Below, one piece after another: positions 49,001 to 58,000 of a stretch of DNA of 64,000 bases (the first letter of the stretch is position 1; every line of letters begins with the position of its first letter). Source of the stretch: Macrotrachela quadricornifera. Its lineage: Eukaryota > Rotifera > Eurotatoria > Philodinida > Philodinidae. The stretch lies in the NCBI GenBank assembly GCA_022393335.1, contig JAJEKB010021111.1:1080601-1144600 (forward strand), given 5' to 3'. Position numbers and translations under genes: made by a program. The notes under the pieces are model-generated. The model saw only the letters and a program-made list of their open reading frames with translations. It had not been told where the DNA came from and searched no databases.

Positions 49001-52000
49001 ACAAATGAATGTTCCATGAATTACAACTGTCAAAGTCCATTTTCAGATCTAACATTTTTCATTTCCCTATTCAATTCTTCAATAAAGTCTTCTTTTACTG
49101 TTATTCAATGGTAAACCATTGCCTTAGCTAGTTCATCCCATTCACATTAGTCTAATTGGTTTAAAGCCGAACTATTTACTGGTCAACGATCTTTATTCAA
49201 ACATGGTGAAAAATGATCCCGACATTGTTGAGTTAAAATGGTGAATATGTGACATATTCTCGTTCTTTTGAAATGTTCAGTTATTGTAGAAGATTTTATT
49301 GTTGTATTTGAGAACGATTGGAAATCCTTATTTGATGTATTAACCATAATTCAAAGTCTCTTCTTCGAAAATAACTAAGTGAGTTATATAATATTCTTTT
49401 ATGTAAGATTTAGTTTTTCTTTAATTCTATTTATTATTATCGTTTGTTCTTTGCAGAATTTTATGCGAGCTTGATTTGCAATTTTTTTTGTATAAGTACG
49501 ATATTCACGATTATCTCTCAAAATCTGTCAATACTCATTAGAGAAATACTCAGGTTATTAGACAATTTTCGAGCTAACATTCTTTTTCTACCTTTCATCT
49601 GATTTTTCACTTTTTGAATAGCTGCTGTTATTCAAACAATGCGTAAATAATCTGAAGTTGATGAGAGATTGATCGATATGATTTCATGTATCATCTTTCA
49701 TCATTTTAGTGACGGAGGCAGGAGAACTAGAAGGCTCAGCGTCTCCCACCTATGAATATTCGAACCCAAAACTACAGGTAGTAGAGTACAGAAATTTTTC
49801 CAAGATGTGCCTCACCTCTGAGAAAGAGTACGGGACACCTTTGCGCACATATCCCCTAGATCATCATTATTTTTGAAGAATCAGGAACTATGTGAGAGTG
49901 TTTTCAAGAACTTTTTTTTTTATTGTAGAAGTTCTGGAAAATTTAAGAAGGATGAGTCCCCCCCACCTCCTAGTTCAGAGTACTGGCTCTACTACTGCAT
50001 CATCTTTTGACTATTTTTCTAGAAAGCTCTTCACTTAAATTCTAAAAGATCTTCTTTGGATTATTGCCGCTCTGTTACTTTGAAAAACCAATTTTTGTTT
50101 TTGTAAATATTTATTTTTTATCAACTAAGAAAAATTAATGAATTAACACTATGTGTGAACTCTATCAATTGACAGAATATTAAATTCTGTATTTTTACAA
50201 AAAAAAATAGGTCAATATCATGAGTTTTAACCGAGATATTGATAAAATACATAGAAGAGAATTTATTCTGAGACACTCATTATATTGTACAATGATAACA
50301 ATAAGAATTAAGTAATAATAAAGAATGAGAAATACTTTCTACATAGATAGAAAATATTCAGTGGATTTAATTGATCCTTGATAATAATTCATTTTCTAGC
50401 ATATTCATATTTCTATAATATCATTTTGTAGATTTGTCAAACAATAGCGTAAGACAATTCATTGTCTATAAGTAAAAAAAATTTCTCAAAGTTGTCAAAA
50501 AAGTAACTGATATTACTATTCTTATAAAGAACTATGCTATGATTGATGCTAATTTATATGGTTAAGATGCTTGAATAGGACTTATCATTATAATGATAAC
50601 GATTACCAACGTACTATATATTCAATTTAATTAGCTTTATTAATTTTTTCCAGAGCTCAATCAGTGAGAATTAAGTAATCATGTGAATCACGAATAAATA
50701 TCGTCGCGTAAGTAATCTGATTTACTTAGAAAATCTATTTCATATGTTGGAAAATTTTAATTATTGAGAAAATGAATCAATTTATCAATCAATGAATATT
50801 ATAACAATGAGTAATATGAGATTATGACATTTTTTTAAATTCAACTCTTCTCAAATAGTAAGAAGTTTACCAAATATGAAACTTCTTATCGTTTGATGAA
50901 TATTTCTATTAGAACGTGATTTAATACAGATCACAATATCTAGAGTAATCTATAGAACTAAAAATATTCTTTATTCTCTTTCTCATAGAGAAGAGCCTTT
51001 CAAACATAAATTGTCTGCTTGATTGCTTGCTCGTATGTCCGCACAAGGTCAAAAAAACATTTTATTAATATTTTCTATAAAACTTAACCAAAGGGTAATC
51101 GGGGTCGAGGAATCCGAATCTGATATTAGTTTTTTAGAATTTTTTGGAGGATCATTTTTTTACACAAAGAACCACTTTTTCACAAAAAGAGTTCTTTTAT
51201 AAGCGGTGACCGAAGGGTAATCGAGGACGAGGAATTTAAAACTGAAGTCAGTTTTCTAAAAATTTTTTGAAGGTCAATTTCTTAAATAAGCGACAAATTT
51301 TTAACAAAAAACGTTTGTTTTTATGAAGTTAGGTCAAAGGCAGGTGAGATCGAGGAACTTGCATCTGACTTCGGTTTTTTTAATTTTATAAGTGAATCGC
51401 TTGACGGTAGTTTAGAAACACGATTTCTACGAAAAAGAGAAGAGCGAGTCTTTAGAGGAGCGTTACTTGTTTGAAGAAGAACTCTTAAATAGATTAAATT
51501 CTTACTTATTTGGTTGATTCGAGTGAAATTCACTGGACCTGAACCAATTGTAATAATGGTGAATGGTCCGACACGATTTGGATCCAATGCTATTGTAATC
51601 AAAAGATATCGTGTTAAAGTTTCAGGATTAGAGTACAACAGGTACTGAGCAAGATTACTAAACTGGATATTTGGGTATATCAAATTTTCATAGATAGACA
51701 GAGGATTAAAAGAATTATTACATAGAAGTATATATACACCCATATTAGCATATGTTCCAATTGTATAATATCCAGTTTTCGAAACATCTATTTGAAAAGC
51801 TTCATAGTAATGGTCTGGTTGTGAACAGACAGACGAAAGACAACACTTTGGATTGCTAAGAGTGTATGATGAAGAATATTGGGATTGGACAAGTGATGTA
51901 TCGACTAATTAAAGAAAAATAAAATAAATTATTTAACGAGACAGTTGAAACTATTCTTTATAGATATTTCAATAGTCATTCATTGAATTGAATTGACAAC

Positions 52001-55000
52001 TATATGAAATCTCTAATACTTAGAGTATACCAAAAGTTCTGATCATGATTAAAAGACCCTATCGGATAAGGAGACCTATTCGAAATTGAGAAACCAAATA
52101 TACCGTTTTCTAAAGGAAATCAAGGCGTGTCGAATGGCACATATTATATCTGATTTTCATAAGACTTCAGTGAAACTAAAGTCAGTTTACTAGTAAACAG
52201 TCATGTGTTCCAAAAGTTATAATACATACAAACACAATCATAGATCATTGAAAAATTCCATTTTTTTTCATGAGACAGAACAACTGGTGATGCCATATGT
52301 ATCAACTTATAGCCTGTGAAAAGCTCTACAAAACTGTATATAAATATATTTTTCTACAAATACTTTTCAATGATATCAATAGTCATAATGATTAGTAACT
52401 GATGGTACTTTTAGACACATGACCATCTATTAGTGAACTGACTCTAGTTCCACTAAATTCTTATGAAAATCAGATTTAATATATACTATTCAACACACCT
52501 CGATTTGCTCTACAAAATGGTATATTTGGTTTCTCAATTTCGAACAGTTTTCCGAATCCGATAGGGCACTTTTAACATCGTGATCAGAACTTTTGCTATA
52601 CCCTAAGTATAATAGAATAAAAAGATGAAAATATTGATCGATTGAATCTTAACTTATTATAGAAGTTGAATTTTTGAAATAAATTTCGAAAAGAATTATA
52701 GCATCATGAAAGAACTTTATCATTTAGGATACGAATCGATTCATCAACTATTCAAGATTATTGTGATGAACAATTTTGAATAGAATCAATTTAATAAAAA
52801 CATTTACATTCTTATCATTTATAAATATTTCTGTTAGAAAATGATAAGATTGGAAAATATTTAAATAGCTTCAAATCTTACTTGTCCTATTGATTCGAGT
52901 GAAATCCAGTAATTGTGGACCATCTACAATGATTGAGAATGATCCAGTATGATTTTCAGAAAGCGTTGTGATAACCAAAGTATATTGTACGCCACTAATA
53001 AAAATATATCTAGTCCAATAATAATTTGCTCCACCAGTCAGTTTATCGTAGACATATAAATTTTTAAATACAAAAACAGGATCGAAGGTACCCCAATAGC
53101 TAAATCGGTATATATCAACACTAGTATACAATCCAAATAAGTAAATTCCAGTAATTGAGACATTGATTTGAATGGCTTCATAGTAATAGTTTGGTGTTGA
53201 ACAGACATTTAATTGACAATATTTTGGACTACTAGAGGTCAATGATGATGAATATTTAGATAACCTTCGTGATACATCGTCTAATCAGAGAAAAGAAGAA
53301 AAGATAAATTTTTGCACATTAAAATCAAATGAATATTTTTACAAAGACGATTAAAAATCTTTTCCATGAATCCAGGTCGAACGTTACAGATTTCGTAAAC
53401 GATCGTTTACGGCCGTATTTCTCCGTAAACGGTCGTCTACGAGTGTGCATATCCGATCTGGAAACTTTTAATAGTTATTAATCTAAGAACAATAGAAATT
53501 CTACTGAATATGATAGAGAGTAATAAAAAGAAGCAAAATTTATGCAGTTTATAATCAAACTAAAATGTTAATGGTACTTGTTTGTTATCGTCCCTCAATA
53601 ATTGAGAATTAGGATAAACGTTGTCTCACACCCTCAGCTGCAGGTGTGAGACTGCACTCGCCCTCACTTTCAATTATTGCGGGGCGATAACAAACAAACA
53701 CCGAAAAAAGTAAAGCATGTAATTCAAAACGAACTTTATAGAGGGTACGAATAACTCCATAAGCTCTCGATTGGTAATTAAATAAAACCTTTTCTATATA
53801 GTGTATGCTCGAGTTAATTAAAATAAAAAGTGTGAATTTTTCAATTGCCCGATCTTTCTTTCAAAACCTTGCATTAGCAAAAGCTTCTGAATATTTTTTT
53901 TATCTTGGAACTGATATCTGTAGGCTAGATACTCATGAGTTGCACAAAGTACTTTAGAGAAACTATGAATGGGATACTAGATTAGAAGACCCATGGGTCT
54001 GTAATGTCCATCCTAATCGACATTGGCGGGGAGGGGGGGAAGTGGCATAAAAATGACCTTTTTTCAATAAAGGACTCTACTCATGTATGCGCATAGAAAC
54101 GATTCTTTTGAAGGTTTAATAGTGATTTTTTGACCAATAAGAACATTAATTAGAGGATATCAGACGTCCAACTCGATCTCTTTTGAACTTTCGAGATAAA
54201 TAGTTCCTCTCTTCAAGTGATAAAAGGAAAAATTCAGCATAAATGATAACTTTAGTGAGAGTCATATAACGCACGATACCTCTTGTCTGTGATGATATAA
54301 ATAAATCGCATGTGCACAACTTCAATCCAAATATAACAAGCGGCCTATTGGCATGAGTGACACTCTTCGTCACTAAATTTACCATCAATCCTGCATATTT
54401 CCTTCAATCATCTGGATATACAATTTCGCAACGTCGAAAACTTCTAATAAAATTGAAACGACGATAAATTTCTTAAGTAATAACGATATTTCTTTATAAA
54501 TATAAAACTATGAGAATGATCAATTTTAAGTCTCTCTTCCCCTCCCCCTCCCCCTCCCCAATGTTCACCCAGATGAACATTGCATTGTACTCAGTATAAA
54601 CAACTTTATGTTCTGACTGATATACCATAAGTATACTGATGATTAACAGTCGTAAAATTAGTGATCGGCTTACTCATAACTCTTCGAGAACTTTCTTGGG
54701 AGGTAAAGGGTTAAATATCAATGTTTTCTCTTGAGATATCTAAACATGTTTCATATTCTACAAGTATTGTCATCAATATTTATCAATATAATAATGGAGA
54801 AACTGCTCGTTTTTGCTATATTATCATGAATCAAGGTAAATAACGATGGAAAATGCATAAACATAAAATCTTACTAAAAATATTTATTTTATCGATATTA
54901 TATATATACTTTGGTCAGTCCAAAAGTAGTTGCGGAGGTATGATAATCCTTCAAAGAAGGATTCGATAATTCTTTTTTTTCTATACAGTGTAATAGAGAA

Positions 55001-58000
55001 AATGAAGCTCTATTTTTCTATGCTATTTGATATTATTCAGACTAATCTTATGATAATAAAATTTCTATAAGACTTGTTTTAGTCGAATGTGTGCTGGTTC
55101 TATTATATCATATTCTTGCCATTCTCTTTTATTTCGTCTTCTTTAGTCTCGAACTGCGCGTAGATACATGTGAAAAGACACATGTTTTGTTTGTTTTGCA
55201 TACAGACATAGTATATAATTGTATTTTCAAGAGGATAAAGCAATACATTTCGATTAAATCACAGTAGTATTCACTCTTATGAATATGGATAAGGAAAACT
55301 CTCGTTTCTACATCAAAGTATGCACTGCACTTAATATTTCAGCAAGAATTATTTACAATGAATTATGTTCTGTTTTATCGATCAAGCTTCTGCTCTTAGG
55401 ACGGTGGAATGGTGGTCTAAATTATTTCGAGAATGAAGAGAAGATATTGAAGATGGAGAAAAACTTTGTAGACCTATAATTGAGACAACATATAAAAATA
55501 CCGAGCAAGTTCGTGGCCTTATCAGTGATAATCCTCATATTACAATACAAGCAATGAAGGTTCAAACTGGTCTCAGTCATGGCACTATCCATCGAATAAT
55601 ATCCGATCATCTGAATTTGAAGGAACTCATTGCTAGTTACATACCTAAGCAGCTGACTGATTCATAAAAGGCTGAACAAGTTCGAATATGCAAAAAAAAA
55701 TTTCGAAAAATTCGAATCAAGTGCATAGAGCTTATGTGATGTTATAATAGGTGATGATAAATGGTTTTACCATAAACACATGCCCCAAAAACTTTAATAA
55801 GCATCTTTTTCGAATCAACTAATCCTATTTTTATTTATCATATAGAATGGAGGCACACTATCGACCATCGCCACTATATCGACAATTGTTTAGAACCTCT
55901 TATTGATAACATCAAAAGACAACGTCATACTTGTAGTGTCCAGGATATCAAACTTCATTACGATAATGGTCGACCACATGTTCGTAAGGAAATATCAGAT
56001 TATTTTGAATCGAATGGTATTACAATAATCAAATATCCATCTCATTCTCCAGATTGGGCGCTAGGTGATTATTGGCTATTCAATTTTATCAAACAAAAAA
56101 TATCCAATCAAAGTGATTCAGAGTCCTTACATCAGGCTTTATCCGATTTCATGAACTTCTTAAGTAAAGAAGAATACAGAAACACATTCGACAAATAGAT
56201 TCAACGTATGCGCTTATGCGTAGATAATCGCAGCGACTACTTTGAACATTTGATGAAATAAGAGCTTGGTGGACTCTATATATATTTTTCGTTCTGATGT
56301 CATTAGATATTGCATATCTTGATATATACGCACAGTTCGGGACTAAGGAAGACGAAAAAAAAGGAAAAAAAGGGAATGGCAAGAATATGATATAGTACAA
56401 CCAACACACATCCGACCAAAACAAGTCTTATAGAAATTTTATTCTCAATCCTGAAAGGATGAGTATAGGAAACGGAAATTGCTCGTCGGTTTGTCCGGGG
56501 TCAAAGGTCAAAGGTTAAAGGTTAACCTTTAATTGGAACTTTATTATTAATGATGACTCATCCGTCTAGACCAGTAGTGTAGAAGTCGTTAAGTTGGCCC
56601 AACTATCAGGGGTCGAGGGGTCTTACTAAAAATTTTTTTTTTTGCCAAAAATTTTTTTTTTCTAAAAAATTATTTTTTTGCCAAAAATTTTTTTTTTTCC
56701 TAAAAAGTTATTTTTTTGCCAAAAATTTTTTTTTTTTCTAAAAAGTTATTTTTTTACCAAAATTTTTTTTTTACCAAAAATTATTTTTTTTTTAGAAATA
56801 ATCTTTTTACGAAAAAATTAGTTTTTTATTTTTTCACAAAAAATCGGTATATTAAGTATTAATAAATTTTTGGTAAAAATAATTATTTTGGAAAAAATTA
56901 ATTTTTTAACAAAAAAAAAATTTGGACTGTCCGTGACGACTCATCTGTCTAGACTGACCCTGATGACTCATCCGTCTAGACAGTGTTTCAGTCATTGTCT
57001 GGATGTCTATATATATATGGGTGTGTTGTCAGAGGAATCCTCAGAATCTTTAAGATAAGTAAGTAAATAAGTAGCTTTACAGTTATGGGAAAGTGATGCT
57101 ATAGATAGTCAGCGGTTATCTATATACTAATGTCGAGTGTCACGTCTGGTCCCTCTCCCATTGGTCAATTTTTTCGACCAATCAGATTTCAGGAAGCGTT
57201 TTCTCTGCTATTATTCGAATGAACCATGGACATGTTCGGGCCATTTAGGGGTCATCAAGAGGCGTCTTTAATATGGCCCGAGCAACACTATAGTGTTTCA
57301 TATGGATGATAGTCGAAGTCTAATATTGGCCTATGGTATACACAAGATTTCAGCCAATCAGATTTCAGCCAATCAGATTTCAGCAACGGTTCTCTCTGCT
57401 ACTATCCGAATGAAACATAGGGTTGTTCGGGTCATATTAAAGACCCGTCTTGATAACCCCTAAATGGCCCAAATATGCCCATGTTTCCTATGGATGATAG
57501 TCGAAGTCTAATATTGGCCCATGGTATATACAAAATTTCAGCCAATCAGATTTCAGCAAGCGTTTTCTCTCTTATTATTCGAATGAACCATGGACACGTT
57601 CGGGCCATTTAAGGATTATCAAGAGGTATCTTTAATATGGTCCGAACAACTCTATATTTCATATGGATAATAGTCGAACTCTAATATCGGCCCATGGTAT
57701 ATACAAGATTTCAGCCAATCAGGTTTCAGCAAGGGTTCTCTCTGCTACTATTCGGATGGAACATGGATATGTTCGAGCCATATTAAAGACACCCCTTGAT
57801 AATTCCTAAATGGCCCGAATATGTCCATGCTTCATTCGAATAATAGTAAAAAACGCTTGCTGAAATCTGATTGGCTGAAATAGTGTGAAAATAGGAGTGC
57901 ATTTCGCTATAGATATCATCCATCCATTCATGAATACCGATATAATAAAACGCAGTTGTCTGTGTGTCTGTTACCAGGTCAAAAGTCAGAGGTCAAATAA

